Positions 1 to 6,826 of a DNA stretch of 64,000 nt are shown in pieces. How positions within the stretch are numbered: position 1 is the first letter of the stretch; each line of letters opens with the position of its first letter. Source of the stretch: an uncultured Prevotellaceae bacterium (GTDB taxonomy: Bacteria; Bacteroidota; Bacteroidia; Bacteroidales; Bacteroidaceae); assembly GCA_902785695.1 (NCBI GenBank), contig CACZZQ010000008.1:1-64000 (forward strand), given 5' to 3'. Below the pieces are notes generated by a model that saw only the letters and a program-made list of their open reading frames with translations, did no database searches and was not told the origin of the DNA. The position numbers and the translations under genes are program-made.

Positions 1-1
1 A

Positions 2-169
2 GTAGTACGCTTGGCAGCCAACGATGGTATGGAAGAGAACACGCTCGATGCCCCTACCACCATTCACCCTGTGGAGCAGTTACTCTCCCCAGAGAACAAT
101 AGCGTTCAGTTTGATGTACCTCCATACTCGCTGAACATCATTCGGCTTACAGCTCCAGCCAAGCCCTAA
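2..169 (+). CDS. C-terminal end of probable GH51 alpha-L-arabinofuranosidase (partial)
   Basis: Only the last 55 codons are in the window; the gene starts before base 1 and ends with TAA at 167-169. The visible peptide contains NTLDAPTTIHPVEQ, then VPPYSLNIIRL. This layout (N-x-D-x-P, a proline-rich link, then a strand ending in aYSLxVxRL) is how the C-terminal beta-sandwich of GH51 arabinofuranosidases usually ends. Such enzymes release arabinose from arabinan and arabinoxylan side chains, which would fit the pectin locus at the other end of the window, although the two are 52 kb apart. No catalytic residue is visible, so the family call rests on the tail only. Confidence 0.6.
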   Translation, partial: VVRLAANDGMEENTLDAPTTIHPVEQLLSPENNSVQFDVPPYSLNIIRLTAPAKP

Positions 170-415
170 CAAGCGTTAGAGAAATAAATAACGTCAGTTG
201 AAATAGATCAAAATATTTTCCTTGTGTCTCCCTCTTATGGGCTGTCCCTTCGATGGCGTTTTGGTACTTTCTCATGGTGTATCACCTTTGTTCCAAATAT
301 CGCGTTTTTAAGGGCGTTTTTATTATCTGTTTTACACTCGCGGTAGAAATACTGTGCAAAAATAGCTCGAAAAACTGGTACAAACAAATATGCAACTTGA
401 AGTGTTAAAATACAA

Positions 416-438
416 AAGTCCCTCATTTAGAGGGACTT
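416..438 (-). terminator. Perfect hairpin, possible terminator
   Basis: AAGTCCCTC and GAGGGACTT form a perfect 9-bp stem around a 5-nt loop. On the minus strand the right arm is followed by TTGTATTTT, a modest T-rich tract. No clear gene ends into it, so its role is open. Confidence 0.4.
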
Positions 439-480
439 AGTTCAAATTACTCCAAGTTGCTCAGAGTTGTTTATAAGGGG

Positions 481-498
481 TCACTTGCCCACGCAAAA
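481..498 (-). other. att-like repeat of the mnmE 3' end (copy 1)
   Basis: On the minus strand this reads TTTTGCGTGGGCAAGTGA, which translates as F-C-V-G-K-stop. It matches the last 18 bp of mnmE (TTCTGCGTGGGAAAGTAA at 4621-4638) at 15 of 18 positions, in the same orientation. The 3' end of trmE/mnmE is an established integration site for genomic islands such as SGI1. I infer an attachment-site remnant. Confidence 0.55.
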
Positions 499-499
499 T

Positions 500-517
500 C
501 TACTTTCCGATGCAGAA
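500..517 (-). other. att-like repeat of the mnmE 3' end (copy 2)
   Basis: On the minus strand this reads TTCTGCATCGGAAAGTAG, which translates as F-C-I-G-K-stop, the classic MnmE C-terminus. It matches the mnmE end at 15 of 18 positions and lies one base from copy 1. The codon before it is AAC (Asn), as in many MnmE tails. Two adjacent copies suggest successive integrations. Confidence 0.55.
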
Positions 518-739
518 GTTACTATCTGCAAATATAAGCGGCTGATAATCAGCACAAACACCTTTGTTTTAGGGTGTCTAAAGTGACTCCGAGGGACGGT
601 GGGGGGACGCAATATAGGCAAAAATCTGCAAATATGACTGCCGTCAAAAAAAGAAAATGCAAACATCTGCAAAATCGTTTTTCCAGTTCTTTGCACGTTT
701 ACACTTTTTAACGCAGATTTTTGCACATTCTTGCATTAA

Positions 740-785
740 GGTTTAGTTTAGGTTATAGATATATAATATGGGTATAAACTAAACC
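740..785. repeat. 11-bp perfect inverted repeat
   Basis: GGTTTAGTTTA at 740-750 and TAAACTAAACC at 775-785 are exact reverse complements separated by 24 A+T-rich bases. The structure lies about 170 bp upstream of the abiEi promoter. It could be an operator, a transcribed hairpin or a mobile-element end. Nothing in the sequence decides between these. Confidence 0.5.
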
Positions 786-952
786 AAAGGGTTGTGCTAT
801 CAAACTGAATAGGACGGCAATCATATCTCATATTTAGAGTTATATGCGTGTATTTTGCTTCCAAATTCGATAAAAATGCGAATTTGAGGATAAATTTCTA
901 TAAAACAGAGTGATTTTAGACAAAAACAGTACAAAGATAATATTTATTTTAT

Positions 953-960
953 TATATTTG
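953..960 (+). promoter_or_regulatory. abiEi -7 box
   Basis: TATATTTG fits the Bacteroidota -7 consensus TAnnTTTG and lies 17 bp before the abiEi start codon, giving a very short 5' leader. No TTTG box is obvious at the -33 position. Confidence 0.5.
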
Positions 961-977
961 CACCAAAATTACTCAGT

Positions 978-1814
978 ATGACATTACAAAAGTGGATTGA
1001 AGATAGAGCTATTCATGGCTTTCCTACGTTTTCTGTTGAGGATGTTCATGGCTTTCCTACGTTTTCTGTTGAGGATGTTAGGGTTGCTGACTTGTGCTCT
1101 TCAGAACAGATTCTTCAAAATGAACTTTCCAGACTTAGTTCAAACAAGACTATAGCCAGTGTATATAGAGGGTATTACGTTATTATTCCCACTCAATATG
1201 TGTTGCGTGGATCTGTGCCAGCGACCTACTATATTGATCAGTTAATGTCGTACCTGCAAAAGCCTTACTATGTATGTATGCTTAGCGCAGCCGAGATGCT
1301 TGGTGCAGCTCATCAGCGTCCCCAGCAATTCTCTGTAATGACGACTTTTCCTAAGCGTAGGACAGTTTCTACTCGTAATGTAACCATTGATTGGTTTTAT
1401 CGGGATGGACTACCGGAGGAAGCCCTGATTACAAAGAATACAGAAACGGGAACTATCCGCATTTCAAATCCTCTTCTAACCGCCGCTGACTTAGTGCAAT
1501 ATCAGCAACATGTGGGTGGATTGTCGCGAGTCGCCACCATACTTGAAGAACTTTCAGAGCAGATTGACATTAATAATCAGTTTGCACCACTTGCAACTTA
1601 TGTGAAAAAGGTTGTATGGCAACGACTTGGCTATATACTTGAAAATGTTGTCGGGGAAAAGAAGTTAGCAGATGAATTGTATGAACAGCTTCGTACATCA
1701 TCGGGTTATTTCAAATATCAACCTTTGAGTACATCGGCAGAAGATAATCCATCTGTCAGAGACAGCCGGTGGAAGATAAACATAAACGTAGAAATAGAAA
1801 CAGACGATATATGA
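978..1814 (+). CDS. AbiEi-family antitoxin of a type IV toxin-antitoxin/abortive infection system
   Basis: The 278-residue protein matches the AbiEi family: an N-terminal winged helix-turn-helix (about residues 1-85, containing LSRLSSNKTIASVYRGYYVI) followed by a larger domain with SAAEMLGAAHQRPQ and a C-terminal block ending in WKININVEIETDDI. AbiEi represses its own operon and neutralises the AbiEii nucleotidyltransferase toxin. The start codon is the first ATG after the -7 box. The stop overlaps the abiEii start as ATGA. The N-terminus is odd: the 11-residue block HGFPTFSVEDV occurs twice in tandem, while relatives normally have it once, so DNA binding may be altered. The toxin gene downstream is truncated, so this antitoxin is effectively orphaned. 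Confidence 0.88.
   Translation: MTLQKWIEDRAIHGFPTFSVEDVHGFPTFSVEDVRVADLCSSEQILQNELSRLSSNKTIASVYRGYYVIIPTQYVLRGSVPATYYIDQLMSYLQKPYYVCMLSAAEMLGAAHQRPQQFSVMTTFPKRRTVSTRNVTIDWFYRDGLPEEALITKNTETGTIRISNPLLTAADLVQYQQHVGGLSRVATILEELSEQIDINNQFAPLATYVKKVVWQRLGYILENVVGEKKLADELYEQLRTSSGYFKYQPLSTSAEDNPSVRDSRWKININVEIETDDI
1014..1079 (+). repeat. 33-bp in-frame tandem duplication inside abiEi
   Basis: Bases 1014-1046 are repeated exactly at 1047-1079. Each copy encodes HGFPTFSVEDV near the start of the antitoxin helix-turn-helix. The copies are identical at DNA level, so the duplication is recent, or an assembly artefact. Confidence 0.9.
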
Positions 1815-1954
1815 TTAACAGAACAGCAATACAACAGTGGAGCGAGCATGCTCCCTGGATAGATAATGCCCAGATAGAACAAGATCTGATTATATGTCGT
1901 ACTTTGGTTTCCATCTTTAGCGATATAGATAAGATGGAGGGGAAAAGAGAGTGA
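1811..1954 (+). pseudogene. Truncated AbiEii toxin (N-terminal remnant)
   Basis: The ATG overlaps the abiEi stop (ATGA), the normal arrangement of the pair. The 47-residue product starts MINRTAIQQWSEHAPW and runs through QIEQDLIICRTLVSIFSD, a typical AbiEii N-terminus. It then departs into an unrelated tail and stops. AbiEii proteins are normally about 300 residues with a nucleotidyltransferase GGTxL/DxD core, which is entirely missing here. The toxin should therefore be inactive. The break lies near 1925 and the next gene starts about 40 bp after the stop, so a deletion or replacement removed the rest. Confidence 0.85.
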
Positions 1955-1995
1955 TTTGTTAGAATGATATCTCAAAATCAAAGAAAAATAAAGAG

Positions 1996-3120
1996 ATGAA
2001 AACAAATAGTATATGTTTAGTTTTTGCATTGTTTCTTGTTTCTAATGTGTTATTTGGACAAAGGAAAGAAACTGTTTCTATATCATTGGACGAAATTAAG
2101 GATATGCCTCAGAAAATAATCTCTGCATATTTTAAACCTGTCCATACAACTGCAGGTGTTTCATATCCTTTAATGCAATGGTATGCTTTTGAAAATAAGG
2201 TTGATACTTGGGATAAGGATGCACTTAATAAATTCAATGCTTCCATATACAGTTTTAAGGATGAACCTATTAAAGCAGCGGAATTTGCTTTGCAATATTG
2301 CAGGTCATTTGGAGAAAGTGATTTTACAGCCAATTTTAAAACAATTGGTTTTAATTCAGCAGAAATAAACTGTATATTGCGTTGTTATAGAGAAGAAAAG
2401 AAATGGCAAGAATTAGACATCATCAAAAAATGGCAAAATATCGGTATTCCACGATTTGATAACAATGACGCATCCGTTTCAGCAAAGTATCATATAAATA
2501 TTGACGGAACAAAAATGAAGAAGTTTCTTTTAGATAATATAAAGAGAAATATTTTTGATGATTACATACAATTGGAAATACGTGCAGACTCCACATACTC
2601 TTCAAACAGTTCCAAATATGATTTTATTCAAATAGGTGATATCGTTCCTGCGAAAAAGAGTTTTACATATGCTGATACAACGTTATATGTACCGGTATTT
2701 ACAACAATTAAAATCACAGAAGAATTAGACAGAAAAATTGACTATAGAATATATTTGGTGTATAACAAAAAGGAAAATACGTGGCAATTCAAGAATGGTA
2801 CTTTCCGTGATGATTACTATTGGGAAAAAATCAAAAAGAGTGCACCTTATTATGAATTTATCAATATTGCAATAGAAAAACTACTCGCTAAAGAAACAAT
2901 GGATGCATCTTGTCAATATGAATTAGAGTTTTCAATGGGAACGTCCATTATCAATGTTTCACAAGTGGATAAAGATAGTCGTTATCTTCAGCAAAAGGCA
3001 ATATACAAGAATGAGGAAATTCCAATTATTAACTTGGTTACTTTATATAAGAAACGTAAAGGTGAGTATTTTTATGATAAGATATCATTAGAACAAACTA
3101 AATTTCGCAGCATATTTTAG
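1996..3120 (+). CDS. Secreted protein of unknown function
   Basis: The 374-residue product starts with a clear signal peptide: MKT, a hydrophobic core, then SNVLFGQ as a likely cleavage site before residue 23. There is no lipobox cysteine. The mature part is rich in Lys, Asp, Tyr and Phe and shows no motif that I recognise; a central part (about residues 165-285) looks beta-rich. The gene is A+T-rich and sits between the abiEii remnant and a glycosylase-like gene, so it is probably cargo of the accessory segment. No -7 box is obvious directly upstream. Function unknown. Confidence 0.75.
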   Translation: MKTNSICLVFALFLVSNVLFGQRKETVSISLDEIKDMPQKIISAYFKPVHTTAGVSYPLMQWYAFENKVDTWDKDALNKFNASIYSFKDEPIKAAEFALQYCRSFGESDFTANFKTIGFNSAEINCILRCYREEKKWQELDIIKKWQNIGIPRFDNNDASVSAKYHINIDGTKMKKFLLDNIKRNIFDDYIQLEIRADSTYSSNSSKYDFIQIGDIVPAKKSFTYADTTLYVPVFTTIKITEELDRKIDYRIYLVYNKKENTWQFKNGTFRDDYYWEKIKKSAPYYEFINIAIEKLLAKETMDASCQYELEFSMGTSIINVSQVDKDSRYLQQKAIYKNEEIPIINLVTLYKKRKGEYFYDKISLEQTKFRSIF

Positions 3121-3141
3121 TTTAATACATTGGTGTATTTT

Positions 3142-3807
3142 ATGAGAAATATTGATCATCTCCACAATCTGATGACTTTAGATGCCAACATGAAATCATC
3201 TGACATCGAAGCTCGTTTTAATCAAATAGCAAAGAAGCTGTTTGAGAATTTTGCCATTCAAAAAGGGAACACAACTTGTCTCTTCAAGGAGATTGAGTTT
3301 TACTTTTACAACAAAAATCATCGTGATATTATCACTCATCCACGAGTGTCCAAACCATTATATTGGTACGTTAATGATTTCGGAGGAATAGACCTTAACT
3401 TTTCAAGTAGTATTGAGTCTACAAACAAATTTGATGATAAAGGGAAAATAGTTCAGAAGTTTGTGCTAGATGATAGTGCATACTTTGGCGGTATTCTTAT
3501 TCGTCAGTTGATAGAAAAGAAAAGTGGCAAAGTTCTGAAAGGTCCATTAGCTTGTGCTGAGTTATTCAGAAGTTACGATGCTACGGGGAGTAATATGAAA
3601 GATGACTTACCGGTACTAGTGGAATGTGATAATGGGAATGCAGAAAACATAATTACAAAATCTCGTGTTAATATTCTGAGATCAAATCAAATTGCAGAAA
3701 AGAAAGTAGACAATATTCTTTATGCGTATTCAAAATACCCAGAAAAGGAGAAACTGTACAAAGATTTTTGTGATTTTATAGAGAAACCTTATGGTTATTT
3801 GCGATAA
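3142..3807 (+). CDS. Unknown protein, possibly a 3-methyladenine DNA glycosylase-like fold
   Basis: Translation from the ATG at 3142 gives 221 residues; earlier TTG/GTG codons at 3130 and 3133 are less likely starts. The order of short motifs resembles the AAG/MPG glycosylase layout: an E-x-Y-like stretch (EIEFYFYN), D and H a little later (HRDIITHPR), an aromatic WY segment, then GGILIRQL followed by GPLACAELF. In AAG proteins the equivalents are ETEAY, a D/H-rich loop, a Tyr-rich strand, a vLiRA strand and GPgkL. The similarity is weak and judged by eye. The neighbours (AbiE remnant and GIY-YIG protein) would suit a DNA-repair or defence role. I hold the call loosely. Confidence 0.4.
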   Translation: MRNIDHLHNLMTLDANMKSSDIEARFNQIAKKLFENFAIQKGNTTCLFKEIEFYFYNKNHRDIITHPRVSKPLYWYVNDFGGIDLNFSSSIESTNKFDDKGKIVQKFVLDDSAYFGGILIRQLIEKKSGKVLKGPLACAELFRSYDATGSNMKDDLPVLVECDNGNAENIITKSRVNILRSNQIAEKKVDNILYAYSKYPEKEKLYKDFCDFIEKPYGYLR

Positions 3808-3832
3808 ACATCTTCACGATGATATTGCCCAA

Positions 3833-4600
3833 TCATGATCTAATATACCTCACGGCTCCTCCACTTCCAAAAGGATAATCTGAAATATCTTTGTTTAAGT
3901 ATGGCGAATCTTCTATGAGTTTACCTTCAAAGACACAACGTTCTTTATCAAACGTCGTACCATCTTCTGCAACAGTTGTCCAATGCCAGGAATTGACCTC
4001 TATGACGCTACGGACAACTCCTTTATAAACACCCAGCACATACTTAACCTCGTGAGGTGCATTTTTACTAATCTTCCAATACTTTCGGGTAGCTTCATAA
4101 ATGTCAAGCCTGCGATATACCCCATTCGCTTTTGCCTGATTGAAACTTCTATTTAGACTAACTAATAGCAATGTCTCACCATGATTTATGTTTATTTTCG
4201 AACAATTGTATATGGCATTTATCTCATCAACGTCTTTAATACCTTCATCCCATTGATGATGACCTGCAACAATATTTGTCAATTGATTTATCTTGTTAAA
4301 CTTGCTGTAGGTTAATAAATCGATGAGCGTAGATTCCACAATATATGCAACATCTTCTGTTAAGTTATGTCGTAAGATATAGAGGTTGACTTGTTTCCCT
4401 TCTTGCAGAATACTCCGGATTTTATCAAGTTTAAGGCTTTCGTCTTCTTCGTTCAGAGCATCTTTTGCGTGCTGAAATACTCTGTTTCCTTTTCCTTTGC
4501 CGATATAGAAAATCTTATTGTCTCTTGGATCAACTAAAGCGTAAACATAATATGCGAGAGCTTCAATGGTCCGTTGGTCGAAGGTATTGATAACGCTCAT
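3833..4600 (-). CDS. LEM-3-like GIY-YIG domain protein
   Basis: The 255-residue protein has a GIY-YIG nuclease fold at residues about 16-110: YYVYALVDP supplies the first motif and FYIGKGKGNRVFQH the second, with the conserved Gly and Arg. The C-terminal part (about 165-250: YWKISKNAPHEVKYVLGVYKG, WHWTT, then CVFEGKL) is the companion domain often fused to LEM-3-like GIY-YIG proteins. Such proteins are putative endonucleases common in accessory regions. The gene starts 20 bp beyond the mnmE stop, on the same strand, so it may be transcribed by read-through from mnmE. It is the first gene of the candidate island next to the att site. Confidence 0.8.
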   Translation of the reverse strand: MSVINTFDQRTIEALAYYVYALVDPRDNKIFYIGKGKGNRVFQHAKDALNEEDESLKLDKIRSILQEGKQVNLYILRHNLTEDVAYIVESTLIDLLTYSKFNKINQLTNIVAGHHQWDEGIKDVDEINAIYNCSKININHGETLLLVSLNRSFNQAKANGVYRRLDIYEATRKYWKISKNAPHEVKYVLGVYKGVVRSVIEVNSWHWTTVAEDGTTFDKERCVFEGKLIEDSPYLNKDISDYPFGSGGAVRYIRS

Positions 4601-4620
4601 AATATCTCGTTTTTAGTAAC

Positions 4621-4638
4621 TTACTTTCCCACGCAGAA
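4621..4638 (-). other. mnmE 3' terminus, candidate attachment site
   Basis: On the minus strand this reads TTCTGCGTGGGAAAGTAA, coding for the C-terminal F-C-V-G-K-stop of MnmE. It is the reference copy for the degenerate direct repeats at 481-498 and 500-517. Confidence 0.55.
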
Positions 4639-5925
4639 ATGTGAGAAAATATTGTTGAGGGTTTCCTGAGGCGTAATCTGACCATCGCCAGTGATTTCGG
4701 CAAGGTTACCAAGAACAAGGCGGAGGTCTTCCGAAAGGAGGTCTCCGCTAATTTGTTGGTCAAGGCCTTCCAGTACGCGCTGCAGGTTTTCTTGTGCATG
4801 TGTCAACGCTTCGTATTGACGGGCAGAGGTGACGATGATGTCGCTGTCATCGGTATGGGGAGCAGCATCGATGAGTTGCTGGCGCAAAGTGTCTAGTCCT
4901 ATGCCATACTTCGCCTGAAAAGCTTCTGTCTTGTTTTCTATGCGGATAACAGTTTGGTCTTTGCGTAAGGTAACATCAGGATAAGGAACGCCTGGCTCGG
5001 TCATCAGTAGGATGATGTGAGCCCGCTGTGCAGCAGCCATAGAACGCTCAATACCCAGGTTCTCTACAGTGTCATCGGTATGGCGTATGCCTGCGGTGTC
5101 AATGAAACGGAAGGTGATGCCGCCGAGCTCTATGGTATCCTCAATGGCATCGCGTGTAGTACCCTGGATATCGCTGACGATGGCACGCTCCTCGCCCACA
5201 AGTGCATTAAGCAAAGTGGACTTACCCACATTGGGTGCTCCTATGATGGCTACGGGAATGCCGTTCTTCAAGGCATTACCCGTCTGGAATGATTCGGCTA
5301 AACGCACCACACGTGTATCGATATCACGGGCAAGAGTGAGAAGTTCACTGCGGTCGGCAAACTCCAAGTCCTCATGATCAGAGAAGTCGAGCTCAAGTTC
5401 CAAGAGCGAAGTGAGTTTCAGCAGCTTTTCGCGGAGGCGCGACAACTCTGACGAAAAATGTCCCCTCAATTGGCTCATCGCCATCTGGTGGGTCACTTTG
5501 TTAGTAGATGCAATGAGGTCGGCAACAGCCTCGGCTTGCGATAAGTCCATCTTGCCATTGAGATAGGCACGCATTGTGAATTCGCCCGGATGAGCCATTC
5601 GACAGCCATTCTGACAAAGCAGATCGAGCACTTGCTGAAGGATATAGCGCGACCCGTGGCAACTGATTTCTGCGCTATTTTCCCCAGTATAGGAATGGGG
5701 TGATTTGAATACAGAGACAAGTACCTCATCAAGTGCCTCCCCCCTACCCTCTCCAATCGGAGAGGGCGTCAGGATACATCCGTAGTGGATGGTATTGGGA
5801 CTTACATTTGTAAGATCCTTAGAGAATATACGAGAAAGAATCTCAAGAGACTGATCTCCTGAGATTCTTATGATTCCAATTGCGCCACCAGGGGCAGTAG
5901 CAAGTGCACAAATCGTTTCGTTCAT
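4621..5925 (-). CDS. mnmE: tRNA uridine-5-carboxymethylaminomethyl modification GTPase MnmE
   Basis: MnmE works with MnmG to build the cmnm5 group on U34 of certain tRNAs. The 434-residue protein has the N-terminal folate-binding domain (ICALATAPGGAIGIIRISG, residues 4-22; SPHSYTGENSAEISCHGSRY), a G domain inserted in a helical domain (P-loop GAPNVGKST about residue 230; DIQGTTRD; DTAG; NKTE in place of NKxD) and the essential C-terminal Cys in FCVGK. A short block, TPSPIGEGRGEA at about residues 52-63, interrupts the usual HYG...DEVLVSVF region and comes from an inserted palindromic DNA element. The ATG directly abuts the stop of the upstream nucleoside phosphorylase, so the two are likely co-transcribed. 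Confidence 0.97.
   Translation of the reverse strand: MNETICALATAPGGAIGIIRISGDQSLEILSRIFSKDLTNVSPNTIHYGCILTPSPIGEGRGEALDEVLVSVFKSPHSYTGENSAEISCHGSRYILQQVLDLLCQNGCRMAHPGEFTMRAYLNGKMDLSQAEAVADLIASTNKVTHQMAMSQLRGHFSSELSRLREKLLKLTSLLELELDFSDHEDLEFADRSELLTLARDIDTRVVRLAESFQTGNALKNGIPVAIIGAPNVGKSTLLNALVGEERAIVSDIQGTTRDAIEDTIELGGITFRFIDTAGIRHTDDTVENLGIERSMAAAQRAHIILLMTEPGVPYPDVTLRKDQTVIRIENKTEAFQAKYGIGLDTLRQQLIDAAPHTDDSDIIVTSARQYEALTHAQENLQRVLEGLDQQISGDLLSEDLRLVLGNLAEITGDGQITPQETLNNIFSHFCVGK
5736..5772 (-). repeat. REP-like GC-rich palindromic element inside mnmE
   Basis: The core is CCCTCTCC-4 nt-GGAGAGGG, an 8-bp perfect stem, flanked on one side by a run of C/G (CCTCCCCCC on the plus strand). Read in the gene's sense it encodes PSPIGEGRGEA without breaking the frame. 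It shares sequence, orientation and reading frame with the element in tex (18608-18645). Confidence 0.75.
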
Positions 5926-6807
5926 TTAGATGCGATCAAGTACTTTTTCTATGAGCGTATCAATAGAATTCTTGTAATTGGTGTTCATCTCCTTGGCATA
6001 GCGGTTGGCAATGACCATACAGCAAGTCATTGCACGATGTCCCAGCAGTGAGGCAAGACCTGCAAGAGCCGATGACTCCATCTCGAAGTTGCAAATCTTC
6101 ATACCCTCGTACTCGAAGGCTTCAATCTTTTCGTTCTGCTGAGGGTCGGCAATATCGGCACGCAACTGGCGTCCTTGAGGGCCATAGAAGCCGCCACATG
6201 CCACGGTATAGCCGCGCACCATATCGTCCTGAGCCACCTGGTCGATGAGGTCGGCATCAGCCACAGCCACGTAGGGTGCACCCTTGATGGGATCCCATTG
6301 CATGTGCTCGCAGAAGGCTTTCTCCATAGGGATATCGCACACCACGTTACGTCCAGCATAGTAGTTGAGCAGCCCGTCGAAGCCGATGCTCTTCACGCTG
6401 GCAATGAAAGTTCCTGTAGGTGTGAAAGGCTGCAGGCCGCCGCATGTACCAATACGTACCATCGTCAGTGTGCGGTGCTCGTCGCGCTCCATACGGGTGG
6501 TGTAGTCGATATTCGCCAGCGTATCGAGCTCGTTGGCCACGATATCAATATTGTCGCAACCAATGCCGTGACTCTGGCAGGTGATGCGCTTGCCTTTATA
6601 AGTACCGGTGATGGTGTGGAACTCACGGCTGCTCACTTCGTGTTCTATCGTATCGAAATGTGCCGCAACGGTATTCACACGGGCTGGGTCGCCCACAAGC
6701 ACTACCCTATCAGCCAGATACTCCGGTTTCAGATGAAGGTGGAAACAGGAGCCGTCATCATTGATAATCAACTCAGAAGGTGCAAAAATTTTCTTCTCGT
6801 TTGTCAT
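5926..6807 (-). CDS. Nucleoside phosphorylase (uridine phosphorylase-like)
   Basis: The 293-residue protein belongs to the PNP/UDP phosphorylase superfamily, which splits nucleosides with phosphate to give ribose-1-phosphate and a free base for salvage. Visible motifs are VLVGDPARV (phosphate-binding loop, residues about 35-43), SHGIGCDN, VRIGTCGGLQP and NFEMESSALAGLASL; the Glu-Met-Glu block binds ribose. The last motif and the length fit the uridine phosphorylase branch better than hexameric PNP. It lies between a beta-propeller protein gene and mnmE, all on the minus strand. Its stop abuts the mnmE start. Confidence 0.88.
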   Translation of the reverse strand: MTNEKKIFAPSELIINDDGSCFHLHLKPEYLADRVVLVGDPARVNTVAAHFDTIEHEVSSREFHTITGTYKGKRITCQSHGIGCDNIDIVANELDTLANIDYTTRMERDEHRTLTMVRIGTCGGLQPFTPTGTFIASVKSIGFDGLLNYYAGRNVVCDIPMEKAFCEHMQWDPIKGAPYVAVADADLIDQVAQDDMVRGYTVACGGFYGPQGRQLRADIADPQQNEKIEAFEYEGMKICNFEMESSALAGLASLLGHRAMTCCMVIANRYAKEMNTNYKNSIDTLIEKVLDRI

Positions 6808-6826
6808 AGTTTTCAGGATTTATTAG

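Larger units (their letters stand above)
170..952. other. Non-coding region at the left edge of the accessory segment
   Basis: I see no convincing gene here. Short open frames on the minus strand (235-426 and 481-726) lack family features and promoters. The region holds a perfect 9-bp-stem hairpin (416-438), two adjacent copies of an mnmE 3'-end-like 18-mer (481-498 and 500-517), several copies of a short ATCTGCAAA motif (around 523, 625 and 664), and an 11-bp inverted repeat (740-785). It reads like a decayed junction of mobile DNA. Confidence 0.6.
481..4638. mobile_element. Candidate genomic island inserted at the mnmE 3' end
   Basis: The segment between the att-like repeats and the mnmE terminus carries accessory genes only: AbiEi, an AbiEii fragment, a secreted protein, a glycosylase-like protein and a GIY-YIG protein. 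It is visibly A+T-richer than the core genes that follow. No integrase is present, so if it is an island it is a relic or was mobilised in trans. The boundaries are inferred from the 18-bp direct repeats. Confidence 0.5.

Noticed and set aside
235..726. Two short minus-strand frames in the left non-coding region
   Set aside because: No promoter, no domain, and the second ends exactly in the att-like repeat, which explains its MnmE-like FCVGK tail.
5736..5772. Frameshift or sequencing error in mnmE
   Set aside because: The frame is intact on both sides of the extra block and the block matches a dispersed palindromic element.
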